Of a stretch of DNA of 64,000 bases, positions 21,421 to 32,271 are shown piece after piece. The notes beneath the pieces are model-generated. The model ran no database searches and had not been told where the DNA came from. It worked only from the letters and a program-made list of their open reading frames with translations. Both the position numbers and the translations under genes were made by a program. The stretch's first letter is position 1; each line of letters starts with the position of its first letter. Origin of the DNA: Evernia prunastri (Eukaryota; Ascomycota; Lecanoromycetes; Lecanorales; Parmeliaceae). Location of the stretch: the NCBI GenBank assembly GCA_003184365.1, contig NKYR01000063.1, positions 62,001 through 126,000 on the forward strand, written 5' to 3'.

Positions 21421-22888
21421 TCAAAAGTACCCTTCTATTTGCACATTCTTCCGAATGCCGTCTTCGCCTTCTTCGTCGGCCGATACGCTGTCTGCCGGCA
21501 CATACATTCCAGTCACAATCACCTTGTCCTTCTTCTCCAAAACGCTAACACTTCCTCTACCGCCATCTTCCAAAAGAGATGGCTCCAACGAGTACCGCCG
21601 TGGCGATAGCCCGCTTTCTACACGGCTGCCACGGTGCAGCGGGTTGCTGGCGTGGTGGTCGGAAGCGGACACTACATACGTCGGGGCTTTTTGATGGAAC
21701 ATTTTGAGGAATTGCGGGACGATGGGTAGTGAGGCACAAAAGATGGCCGTCGTGATTTCGGCGATGCTGGCAAAGCAATTTCATTAGCGAGACAGCTAAA
21801 GGTTTGTCAAGGGAAGGCGCATGAGGAGGGTACGTACGTCCACATGCCGTGCTGTAGGCGTAAGAGGGTCAAATCAGAGCCATGAATTATCTGGACAGAA
21901 TAGTAAAGGCGCATGATGCCGGCGACATTGGCGCTAAAAGCTGTCAATCGATTTCTTCCTTAGCAGTTATGGTGGGAATGGCTATACAAGATACCGGCCG
22001 CGAAGGCCGCGGACACGCTGAGCTTCTTTTGAACCGGCAGCTTCAGGTGCCAGATCGTCCACAGCGGCAGAAGCAGGATCAGAACATCGGACAGGACGTT
22101 GATAGCGCCTGTCACGGTAAGATTGAGGTTCGTTTCGATACATTCGCCTGGGATCGATTTATTCCACGCTTTGGGTACGGGGCTGCATTGGAAGATGACG
22201 GAGAGCATGTTAGCGAGGTAGAAGCTGACGTTTAGCCAGACGAGAGCCTGGATCAGCCAGAAAACCAGACCCCGCTTGGTGGGCACGAAGATGCGCTTGA
22301 GTTGAAGGAGGATTGTGAGCTTCGCGGCCAGGATCGTTGGCGAGTAGAAGATCCGGTTGATGTAGAACAGCTTGGATGATCATCAGCTCTTCCGACTTTT
22401 GGGTCCATTCCTTGCTTGTGAGGAGTGATGAAAAGTGCTTTTAGGTCACCTTCAACAAAGGCCTCATGCTCGCCAGGGGAACATCCCACTGATGTCGCCC
22501 AAGACCTTTTTGAACCTCGAGGGCGGTCAACACGCAAGTCTCTACTAGTCCCAGCTGTCGCTACGATCAGCCGGTTGAGTTCCGAACGAGCGTGAGGTTT
22601 ATTTACCCATGATAAAACACAGGTACCTGGCCATGTCAGCCTGTGCTTTGACTAGGAAATCAACTCTAACGAGCTGAGGAACATACAGTCTTCAATCCGT
22701 ATTCTCTTCTTCGGCCCATAGAAATCTATGGCCAGGCGGACAATTACGGCGAACGTAGCAAACAGAAGACAGACGACCGCTGTGACAATGAACGCAGGGC
22801 TTAGCGAGTATGGAGTCACAAAGTTGGATGTGACACCCAGAGGTGGAGAGAGAGCAGGGGCAGGACTGTTGGAGTCGTCGCTATTCAT
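21421..22888 (-). CDS. Rhodopsin-domain / PTH11-like seven-helix membrane protein
   Basis: Six phase-consistent exons (22888-22687, 22626-22607, 22554-22450, 22370-21995, 21940-21838, 21766-21421) encode 383 residues. The order of hydrophobic segments fits the fungal rhodopsin-like integral membrane domain (Rhodopsin_dom_fun). Helix 1 is near residue 30; the family motif GLGRHQWDVPL precedes helix 3. Then come ILAAKLTILLQLKRIF, the QALVWLNVSFYLANML helix, the FQCSPVPKAWN loop with its conserved Cys, VLSDVLILLLPLWTIW and two more helices. The approximately 90-residue tail is cytosolic and Ser/Arg-rich. PTH11-type proteins act at the plasma membrane and some sense surface or host cues, but this one's ligand is unknown. 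Exon 2 is only 20 nt. Confidence 0.87.
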
Positions 22889-24116
22889 GATGCTGGTTAT
22901 GGATCAAAGAGGCAACTAACTTTCAAGCAGAGATAGAGACAAACATAGAAAGATCAGGGAGACAATGTTTTCATAGCTGCATAGATAGCGTGTTCCGGAG
23001 CTGTCAGCCTCAAACACCTAATTTTTATGGCACGGTTGTCCGTGTGTCAATCTCGGTAGGGGATAAGTGGACGGTTTGATCCTTCTCGCCAAGTCGACTG
23101 CACAAGAGGATTCCTCATTAAAGTAGTAATTAAGTATCTAGTAAACACTACATATGAACGTATATCTCTCGACCGAAGGTGCACCCAAATCCGTGGTCAC
23201 CCTGTCCCATTGGGCTGTCTCAAACACGGATAAAGATATCAACATACTTAAAAACAAATAGCAGATAAAAATCCGATCAAGTCAAGACGTACTTTGTTCC
23301 ATTCCGGAAATGCAACCAGCGAGCAGGGTTGATACGAGAAGGGTGCATCGTTTAGATACCGTAAGACCCGGAGGCCCCCATTGCTCACACAGCCCGTCGC
23401 TCCCGGAGATGAAGCTTCTTCAGACGAGGCTGTCTTCATCGACGACCAGTCCTGCCGAACAACGTGCAAAATTTCCACCGAGGCGCAGTCCCACCCCAAG
23501 GCGCGCAAATTGAAACCTGAAGGCTTTAACTTGTAGTATTCCGTACGGCAGGGCCTCGATTGCTTTGCAATGATGGTCTCTTGCCTCGGTCCCTTGCAGC
23601 CTAAGTGCGTGGCACTGTTACATTTTAACCCGCAGCTGAAACTTCAGCTGCACACCCTCGAAATTTTTAGAAGCGAAATTTGCTCGCGAAAACTTAGGAA
23701 AGATCGCGAGAATACGACGCGTCTTGAACGCTTAGCGTTTCAAGACACGATACGTGTCTTTCGAGTACTTACATATTTCCTTGGGATATCAAGCGTCTTG
23801 AGCTCTAGCTTTAACAAAAGATGTCTAAGTATACTCTAGATTATTATCTGAGTTTTGTGAAAAAAAATTCTCGAAGTCACTTACTAATATAAAAAGAAAT
23901 CTTTGGAGTACATATCACCATTCGTCCTAACATTGAACTACTATCAAGGGTACGAATCCAAAGGATGGCATCGGTGTATTTTTGTTACTACAACCCATAA
24001 ACAGTCAAGCAATCAGAGATTGAGAATAAAATCACCAGCTGTCTAACAAACCCTCGTGATTATCGCATTACACATTATCACCTCAAGGGACAGATACAGC
24101 AACAATCACTCGGCTC
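22889..24116. other. Intergenic with clustered short palindromes
   Basis: No gene recognised. Bases 23721-23801 hold three overlapping or adjacent inverted repeats built from CAAG/CGC words. Bases about 23830-23930 are AT-rich. Confidence 0.4.
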
Positions 24117-24992
24117 TTACCACGGTACCTCTCTTCCATCGTACTGGCCCAGGGACTTCTCTTGCCCAGGGACGTGGATGTTGAGGAACTTGCCATTTTG
24201 AGCCTTGCTCGACTCGAAGATAATTCTCCTGAGCTCGGCAACGCCGACCTCAACATCAAGATCAGCATACTCGCCACCCAGATCGGTCTTTAGCCACTGC
24301 AAAGAGCGTCAGCACTGTCCTTGTATCAGCCTAGTCAAGGATGTATGCTAACCCCAGGGGATACGCAGAGGAAGGTGAAACCGGCCTCTGCGTAGTCCAA
24401 AGCGTACTGCGCATTCAGCATGTGCAGTGCAGCCTTGGAAATCTTGTAGGCCGGAGATGGCGCAGATGTAAACCTCTCAACCCATGAAATCGACCCCAAC
24501 GACGACGAGCTATGGTCAGTCAGTTATTCATGCCTAATCTTGATGCCGCTTCCAAGTAAAAACATACACGTTGACGACCTTTTTCTGGTTGCCCATTTCC
24601 AAGAGCGGCAAGAAGACAGCAATCATTCTCTGCGGGCCGATCACGTTTACGTCGAATGAATGTGCCAGTTGCTCCGGTGGGGCGTTCTTAGTGCCACCTG
24701 GGCTGACTTCCTGTATGCCAGCATTGTTGACTAGGATGTCCAGTCCCTGGGCGCCTAGCTTCGCCTTGACCTCTCTGGCCGCCCTCTGTACGCTCTCGGT
24801 GTCATCGACGGAAGCAATGACGTGAAAGGCGCGGTCTGGAATCCGCTTGACAAGATCCCGCAGAGGAGCGGACGAGTCGCTGCGAGTGACAGCGAAGACC
24901 CTGCCGACTTGGGAGGCCGGCAGCTCGAGTAGCTGTTTGATAAGCTCAAGTCCAATGCCTCGAGAGGCGCCGGTGACCAGGTAACTAGCCAT
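24117..24992 (-). CDS. Short-chain dehydrogenase/reductase, C-factor-like
   Basis: Three exons (24992-24568, 24509-24353, 24296-24117) keep phase and give 253 residues. The cofactor loop TGASRGIG starts at residue 7, NNAG at about 92, the catalytic Ser sits in the SSSLGS segment, and YKISK supplies the Tyr-Lys pair. The order and the final CVSPGWLKTDLGG segment match the C-factor/sniffer-like group of classic SDRs, which are cytosolic and NAD(P)-dependent. The region before the C-terminus is shortened compared with long-chain SDRs but complete for this group. Substrate unknown. It is transcribed in the same direction as the next SDR (25970-26934) but is only distantly similar to it, so the pair is not a recent duplication. 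Confidence 0.88.
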
Positions 24993-25969
24993 CTATATGA
25001 GTCTCAATTTATTTTGGTGTATTTTAGAGAGTAAAGAAAGAAAGAAGCCCACGCAGATGCACGCAGCATATTCGCGAACTATATATGTGGTTTCCCTCAA
25101 CCATTATGTGACGTAAGGCGGAAGCCCGAAACCCGAAGCCCGCTACTATTCCCGCCGTCATCAAAGCTACACGCTTGACAAACATAGATCTAGCTGATGC
25201 TTCACTCTTCAGCTCAATTGCCCCACCCTCGATGAAGTCTAGACTTCTTCAGCTAAGGAGGAACGGATCAAGGATGCAAGCCGAGAGACATTTCCGAGCT
25301 CCCTACTGCACGCTTGATAATTCGGGAGGTAAGCAGCGTCTTGGAAGCCTCCGTAAGTTATCCGACTCTTCGAAGGCCACTGTCCTCGAGCGATTCTTGA
25401 TATTTTGGGGACGTGAGCTGTGTCGTGGGACAGATTTTGTCACCAAGTAACAGGATCTCTTACCCATTCTTCTCGCTATCGCCTCCTCTCCTGTCTTTCA
25501 TTTCTCGAGAGCTCGTGGCCTATAGGATTTTCTACATCTGAGGCCATGGCACTCAAGCGATCTTTCAGTATCTATCTCTGTAGGTACCATACAACCGGGA
25601 CTCTTTATCATGAAAGTGGACGATTTCTTGGCTGCGCAAAGATCAAGCATGTAGCGCAGACCATCGTGGCTAATGGGTCGTCGGGGTGAGGGGCATTTCT
25701 TTCAACACGTCCATCATTGTCATTGCAAAGAAGCCCTTTTTTGTTTTGAATCAATCAATAGCATAGAGCATCGCCGAATCGACGTCTCTTGTGCTATTGG
25801 AAGGCCATTCATTGTACTTATCAAATGATCGACTTGGGTGAGCTTTCTCCGGAACAACTTCCACCTCACGTTATGGCCTTACGTTATGACTCGCAAATGT
25901 CTCCATCAAGCACTTGATTACGATCCTCCGGCCCTTTCATCCTCTTCAGTCGATACCAGCCAACCCGCC
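24993..25969. other. Intergenic, nothing recognised
   Basis: Holds the promoter of the C-factor-like SDR and the 3' flank of the next SDR. Open frames are short and unconvincing. Confidence 0.4.
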
Positions 25970-26934
25970 TCACAAGGAGACCCCACCCCCAATCGTGAGC
26001 ACCTGCCCATTCATCCACCCGCCATCCTGGCTGCACAAGAAAGCCACGACGCGGGACACATCCTCCGGTAGTCCGATACGGTTCAGAGGAGACCAGCGTG
26101 CAGCAACCTAAAAACACGTCTCGTCAGTACGCTACTTCCTTCCATTGACGAGAACGTTGAGACAGCGGCATACCTCGTCAATCTGCTCATCGGTCATGGA
26201 AGCTTCGTTCGGAATGTACAACCTCGCCGCCTCGACGTACATGTCCGTCTTGATCCCGCCCGGGGCGATGGCGTTGACGGTGATGCCCTTGCTGCCGAAG
26301 TCTGCGCATTGGATATGTCCAGTCAGCCTGATGGTTGATCTTCAAGAATGATGTACGCCCAGGTAAAGGGAGGAGGAGTCAAGGGGGGAAGCTTACCAAC
26401 AGCAAGACACCTAGCAAACGACTCGACCGCACCCTTACTCCCCGAATAAACACTATGATTCGCCACCCCTTTCGCCGAAGCACTGACACTGCTCAGCATA
26501 ACCAACCGACCCCCCTTCTCCAGGTGTTTGTACGCCTGCTGCGCGACCAACAGCTGGCCCCTCGTGTTGACCGCGAAGACGCGATCGAATTCCTCAGCCG
26601 TAACCTCGGAGATGTGTCCGAACGACTCGACCCCGGAGTTGGACACCACGATGTCCAGTTTCCCGAAATGGGCCACCGCTTTCTCGAACAGCGCGGCGAC
26701 TTCGGCGGGCTTGGACACGTCCGCGGCGATGGCTACGGCGCTGGAGCCGAGGGTTTCGATCTCGCGGACGACGGCGGCGGCGGGGCCGGAGGCGCGGGAG
26801 TAGTTGATGACTACGGAGGCGCCTCGGGAGGCGAGTTCGAGGGCGTTTTGGCGTCCCATGCCGCGGCCGGAGCCGGTGACCAGGGCCACTTTGCCGTCAA
26901 GGCGGGAAGTGGAGGGAGCGGCGGGGCTGGACAT
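25970..26934 (-). CDS. SDR of the tetrahydroxynaphthalene/versicolorin reductase type
   Basis: Three exons (26934-26397, 26301-26174, 26107-25970) give 267 residues. TGSGRGMG at about 20-27 is the NADP-binding loop, with NYSRAS after strand 2 as in NADPH-preferring reductases. The active site has SSVSASAKG followed by YSGSK. The segment FGSKGITVNAIAPGGIKTD and then WSPLNRIGLPEDVSRVVAFL is the signature region of 1,3,8-trihydroxynaphthalene and versicolorin (Ver-1) reductases. Those enzymes reduce hydroxylated aromatic polyketides in melanin and aflatoxin-type pathways. No polyketide synthase or scytalone dehydratase lies nearby, so a melanin role is only a possibility. Many SDRs in this clade have other substrates. 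Confidence 0.88.
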
Positions 26935-27884
26935 CTTGGTTGGTTAATGGTGGTTGGTGGAAGTGATGTGCTTGGGTTATGAATATTGAAGAGACGACTG
27001 TAGATTGTGGAAAATGCTTTCTTTTCTAATTGAGACTGGAAAGCTGTTTGCTTGAGATGTTGATATCCCTTCTCACAAACAGAGATGAAGGGGTTTATAT
27101 ATGCCCATCCTCAACGCCCAAGTCCGTCTGACAGCATACCCCGCTAATGCAAGTCCTTCTCGATCCCAGCACACATGTAGACATCCCGCTCCGCACGACC
27201 AGTGTTCTCGACCGAGAAAAGGTAAACATCTCAAACTCAAGAAAAGCACGTCGGCCCCGCATTCGGCGCGAGCGCATGTACATCGCAGCGTGACGTGATG
27301 TTTCCTTAGCCGCGAGAAAATGCGATTTCCGTTTCCGGGTAAGGCTCTGTCGATCACCTCGCTCTCCAGGCAAGACCGAGGCCACGAGAGGTAGAGTACG
27401 TTGAGGCCATTCAGAGAGCGACAGCGTCGAGCAGCGAGAAAGCAGCGAGGCATGGTCCGAGCCTCGTACATGACATCATTTCGAGATACACATGGTTCTT
27501 GCAAGGCGGACAGTGGACAAGGAAATGGCGCAAAAGAGGAGCGAGACAGCCGAGAAGGCGAGGACGGTTCGCACACTCGGCCTCGATATTTGTCTGGGTG
27601 TTGGAAGGATGCAGATTGCTACGTTCCTCGGCTCGCCATCTGATATTCCTTTGTCCGTTCAGTGTAGACAGAGTCTTGATGTCTAGAAACATCATCAGCG
27701 GTATCCTTCCAAGCCCGTAGGGCTGAACCAGACCCGTGAACTGCGATGGTGTCAGTACTGCATCATCCATTATCCATGTGGGACAAGGGGAACCAAAACC
27801 CTTCCAAGCTGCCCCTTTATCGCCCAGTGATTCCGTAGCGGAACCCCGGTCTACAAGGGCCTTGATAGGATAGTGTACAATCAG
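26935..27884. other. Divergent promoter region, SDR / ChaC gene
   Basis: No gene supported. A 167-codon and a 119-codon minus-strand open frame overlap here without domain signal and in conflicting frames. Confidence 0.4.
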
Positions 27885-29201
27885 ATGTCCTCGACAGCAC
27901 CATCCGACTCCGATGGAGAATTCTGGCTCTTCGGATACGGGTAAGTCTCAACAGACACAACAACAACAGAACAAAACAACAAGAGTCAACCCTCCGTAGA
28001 AGACCAGTGTGAGTTGACCTCTTGATGTGAACCGTAGAAGCCTGATCTGGAAACCGCCTCCGCATTATGGTAAGTGGGAAGAGTTTCTTATGTTTACCAC
28101 TTTCCATCGGACTGCTTCATCAATGCACATCATATTTCAGGCTATGCAAAAAGGGTTTTCATTGCTCTATTCTCGCCTACTCCAAAAATAAAATTAAAAG
28201 AGAAAAGAAAGAAACAAATCCCAACCCATCCGATGCACACAATACCACAACAAGTCCCACCCACTGACACCCACCCCGACCAACCTCAGATCTCCGCATC
28301 CCGGGTTACATAACCGGCTACGTCCGTCGCTTCTGGCAAGCCAGGTCCGTCCCACCCCCTCCCTCCCTAACGACCCAACCAACGCAAAAAAAACCCCCCC
28401 ACCCATTCCAACCCCCACCTCCCAGCGTAACGAGAGAGAGATACCGAGACAGAGACCGAGAGAAAGAGAGCAAGCAAGCTCACAAGAACCCGTTGTAGCG
28501 AAGACCACCGCGGCACGCCCTCGTCGCCCGGCCGAGTCGTCACGCTGATCGAGCGCTCGTACTGGGAGACGTTGAGCGAAGAGGATCCTCCTGCTTCTCC
28601 TGCTCCTCGTGCTCCTGCTCCTACTCATCCGACGACGACGACGACAACGACACCAGACCGCGTCTACGGCGCCGCCTACCGCATCCCACCCCCGCACGTC
28701 AAGGACGTGAAAGCGTACCTCGACATCCGGGAGATAAACGGCTATTCGATCCAGTACACCAGATTCACGCCGTCGCCTCCTCCTCCCACTCCATCATCGT
28801 CATCATCGAAATCATCATCAATAACAACACCCCATCACGTCCAGCCGATAGAGCATTGTCTCGTCTACATCGGCTTGCCTTCGAACCCGCAGTTCCTCGG
28901 CCGGCAAGCCCCGGCGGACGTGGCGGAGGTGATAGCGAGGAGCACGGGGCCGAGCGGTGCGAATGCGGAGTACCTGTTCATGCTGGAGGGTGCGCTGAGG
29001 GATTTGGGGGAGGGGAGCGGGGATGGGCATGTGGGGGATTTGGCTCGGAGGGTGAGGTCATTGGTGGAGGGTGGGGATGGGGATGGGGATGGTCGACGTA
29101 GCGAGGTGGACATGCAGGCGGTGGAGAATGAGGTCGGAAGGGTCAGGAGTGGGGAGGGTGGGCAGGCAGATGAGGAGACCGAGAAGATATCACAGCTGTA
29201 G
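27885..29201 (+). CDS. ChaC-type gamma-glutamylcyclotransferase (glutathione-specific)
   Basis: Four phase-consistent exons (27885-27940, 28038-28069, 28290-28344, 28499-29201) encode 281 residues. FGYGSLIWKPPPHY at about 16-29 is the substrate-binding loop of the ChaC fold. RIPGYITGYVRRFWQ, DHRGTPSSPGRVVTLI and YLDIREINGYS follow in family order, the last with the catalytic-region Glu. ChaC enzymes cleave cytosolic glutathione to 5-oxoproline and Cys-Gly and so control redox state and calcium responses. Fungal versions often carry a low-complexity insert. Here a Pro/Ala-rich one follows SEEDPPASP, and a Pro/Ser one lies near 28770-28840, both with trinucleotide-repeat DNA. The last intron is C-rich, then GA-rich near its acceptor. 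The C-terminus after about residue 230 is acidic and less conserved. Confidence 0.92.
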
Positions 29202-29784
29202 AGAGAGATTGAACGAAACGTCATCAGAGTTTAGCTGCGAGGTCATGATCTGGGAAAAACCATTTGCAAGAGCACTATCTTTGATTGCTAACTTTTGGAC
29301 GTGGGGGTTGAAGCCGTTGTCCCTGAGTATCGTGACTAACTTTCAAGTTTAGAGCCAAGGTGAAAAACTCAAAGTGAACAACCGTTGCCGTGTTCGCTTT
29401 GGGGTGGATATGAAGGTGTGCTGATGAAGTGTCGCAAGCAAAGTGTCTGGTGCTGGTGAAATTGGGTAAAGTAAGAATCGAATGCAAAGAAATCTTTTTG
29501 TTCCTCCACGCCTGCTTGCGCCTCTGCGATAGATTGCTGCGATTAACAGGCAACCTCCAGGTCTGAAAAGAGAAAATATCCAGGATCGCTCCGATGGTCT
29601 AAGATGGCAGTCCACTAAACTTGCTGAGGTTGGTCTGATCCCTTGACATCGAAGTTGCCAAAGCATTTCACACATCGTATCCTTTCCGCTGCTTGTTGGT
29701 CGTTCCGTCTGCTTGATCATTGTGCCGTTTCGTTCATTGACATGTCGTGCGCAAATTCAGGCCCTGAGGGGATCAGTGATAGGT
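29202..29784. other. Convergent 3' intergenic region
   Basis: Lies between two converging 3' ends (ChaC on plus, RRM protein on minus). No gene or clear terminator-like structure seen. Confidence 0.4.
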
Positions 29785-30582
29785 CTACCAGCCGCCCTGG
29801 GCGCCGCCACCACCGCCTTGCTGCTGGTCGTAGCCTCCGGAGCGGCCTCCGCCACCGTAGGACTGACCACCGCCTGAGTAGTGCTGGCCACCGCCGTAGC
29901 CTGTAGACACCGTCAGTACAACGAAAAGATAAAGCGAGGTGGATGACTTTACCACCACGTCCTCCACCACCGGAGTAGCCACCTCCACCTTCACGTCCAC
30001 CACCATAGCCTCCTCCACCTCCGCCTAGCTATGTTAGCAAGAACCAACGGGAATGCAGGCCAAAAGCTTACTATAGCCACCTCCTCCTCCACCGTAGCCT
30101 CCTCCGCCTCCAGAGTTGTAGCCTCCACGACCACCGAAGCCGCCGCCACCTCCTCCACCCCCACCGGAGCCACGCTCGGAAGCTTTGTCAACGCGGATGG
30201 TACGGCCATCGAATCTAAAATATATTAGTCCAAGGTGGGTAATGGAGTAAGCAAAGAGGTAAGTCCTTACTCGACGTTGTTCATGGCCTGGATTGCATTG
30301 TCGGCATCCTCTTCTTGGCCATAGCGCACAAAGCCAAAGCCACGGCTACGACCGGTATCACGATCTTTGACAACGATCTGTTGTATCACGATCAGATTGA
30401 GATTGAGAATGGTATTGTGGAGCAGATCTTACCGCTTCCTCGACCTGACCGTATTTTTCGAATTGGGCCTTCAGAGCGGCGTCGTCGGTGTGCCATGCAA
30501 GGCCACTAGAGTTCGGTCAGAGATGGACAAACGGTACCAGGGAGTGTGTGTGATGAACTTACCCGATAAAGAGCTTCGACAT
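29785..30582 (-). CDS. Glycine-rich RNA-binding protein with one RRM
   Basis: Six phase-consistent exons (30582-30563, 30505-30433, 30377-30271, 30214-30072, 30024-29953, 29900-29785) give 176 residues. A single RRM fills residues 3-80: RNP2 as LFIGGL at 5-10 and RNP1 as RGFGFVRY at 43-50, both with the aromatic residues that stack on RNA. Residues 90-176 are almost wholly Gly with Tyr, Arg and Ser (GGYGGGG units, RGG boxes), typical of small nuclear/cytoplasmic RNA chaperones related to plant GRPs and mammalian CIRBP. Such proteins respond to cold or stress and bind pre-mRNA. The dense short introns, several splitting the Gly-rich tail, allow alternative splicing that would change tail length. 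Confidence 0.92.
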
Positions 30583-32271
30583 GATTGAGTGAAGTTTCGT
30601 TCAGATTTTTTGGGCTAACACATTCTCAATCTCAAGACTCTCACACAAGACGCGCCTCCGCTGATGGAACGCAGGCAAGATGAAATCTTTTGAACACGGA
30701 AACATTGATGTAGTACATGACCGGTGCGCAAGAGCAAGGAGTTTTGTGCATTTCGAAATCAGTGTAGGAGCAGCAGACGAACATGGCAGGGTCCTTCGAC
30801 GGTGTCGTTGCTGTTTTGAGATTTAGGGGGGTCGCACGAGATGGAGCGACAAAGTTAGAAGAGTAAAGGAGTCAAGGGTGATGAGTGAGGGATGAGTATG
30901 GGTTGAGAGAGTTGAGGTTGGAGGTTGGAAGGGAAAAATGTTTTGTAAGAGGAAGAGGAAGAGGAAGAGGAAGGAGAAAAAAGGGAATGAAGGAAGGTGG
31001 GATGTTTGTTTAAGATGGTGTGAGTTGCCCCGCTATGACCTCCGCTAAGCCCTAAGCTATTCCCTTTTGGAACCTGGATTCTGGACCCTTTCTTGGACCC
31101 TCGCACGTTTCTCTCCTTTCACTTTTTGTTTGAAGGCAACTGAAGGCAGGCGTCGCCAGAGTTTGTTACTTTTGGTTGAAAAGTTGGAAATAATTATATG
31201 CAAGCAGCAGCAGGCGTTATCGTTATCAGAAGCAGTTGTTTGGATAAAAATGATCAAGGGCTTTTTTGGATTTTGGATTCTTACCTACTTGATTCTAATT
31301 GCTCGATTATTTATTATTATTCTTGTACGCACATGTGCATACGAGTAGCAGCAGAAGTGCAAGTAGTGATAAAGGGTCTAGATGAGATTGAATCGACGAT
31401 GCACCTTTCATCCCACCGCCTACCTTGATCGGCAGCTCTCTCCTTTTTTTCCCTTTATCCCTTTTTCGCTGCCAGTCATACTCTAGAGTCTACCTTGATA
31501 TATTTTACTCAATAGCCTTTCAATCGTCAGCCTACCTAGGCTGAGATCTCCGATGCCAAGCACCCTCCGTCGATGAAGGCACATCAAGGTATTACTTTAC
31601 AGTATATATTGATTATTATTCTATCATCATCAAGGCAATTATCGTTACTCGAAATTACTTACATAGAGTAAGGCAACCAGGCAAAATCGCTTTTCAACTT
31701 TCGCTAATTAGTTATATCCGTGATTCTGAACTACTGCAGCCTCTGAAGAAGTAGATACATATGTACATCAAAGAACGTGGGGTGCTCATGCGCAATGTTC
31801 TTTCCGCACATCTACCAATGTAGTACACTCCCTCACTCACAGATATCAAAACTACATGGTAGCATCCATACGCTGACCTTCATACTCACAATGATGCTTG
31901 ACAGGTAGAGACAAAATGTTGGATTACCGAAATATCAGCCAGTTAATTGCTCAACCATTCCAACCATTCCATCTAAGTATCATCATCCATCATCACGCGT
32001 GGTACGAGTAGAATGACGTCGGTCTACTCTATCCCATTTCCAAGTTCCAAGTCTCCCTTGCACCTGCCTGTCCAAATCACAAATCTTCCCCGTCTGCTTT
32101 TGCAATCACTTCTCTTTCACGCCCTCTACCTTTGAGCTTCAACACACGGGGGCAAGCTCCATTTGCTCTCCGAAGTCGAATTCCATCAAGTACAATAGGC
32201 TACTTCAATCGTTTATTGGCTTTCTTTTTCTGTTAAGACTTCTTTCGCTATGTGCTAGGTAGAGCTACAAC
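30583..32271. other. Long intergenic region, promoters
   Basis: 1.7 kb separating the RRM gene (minus) from the disordered-protein gene (plus). Pyrimidine- and purine-rich runs are seen at about 30930-31010 and 31430-31480, and an AT-rich piece at about 31580-31700. No gene was recognised. Both flanking genes may have long leaders here. Confidence 0.4.

Noticed and set aside
15096..26934. Calling this region a melanin or aflatoxin-type biosynthetic cluster
   Set aside because: Only one reductase resembles those pathways; no polyketide synthase or other pathway enzyme is present.
27073..27770. Overlapping minus-strand frames of 167 and 119 codons
   Set aside because: The frames conflict, there is no domain, and they lie in the promoter region between two real divergent genes.
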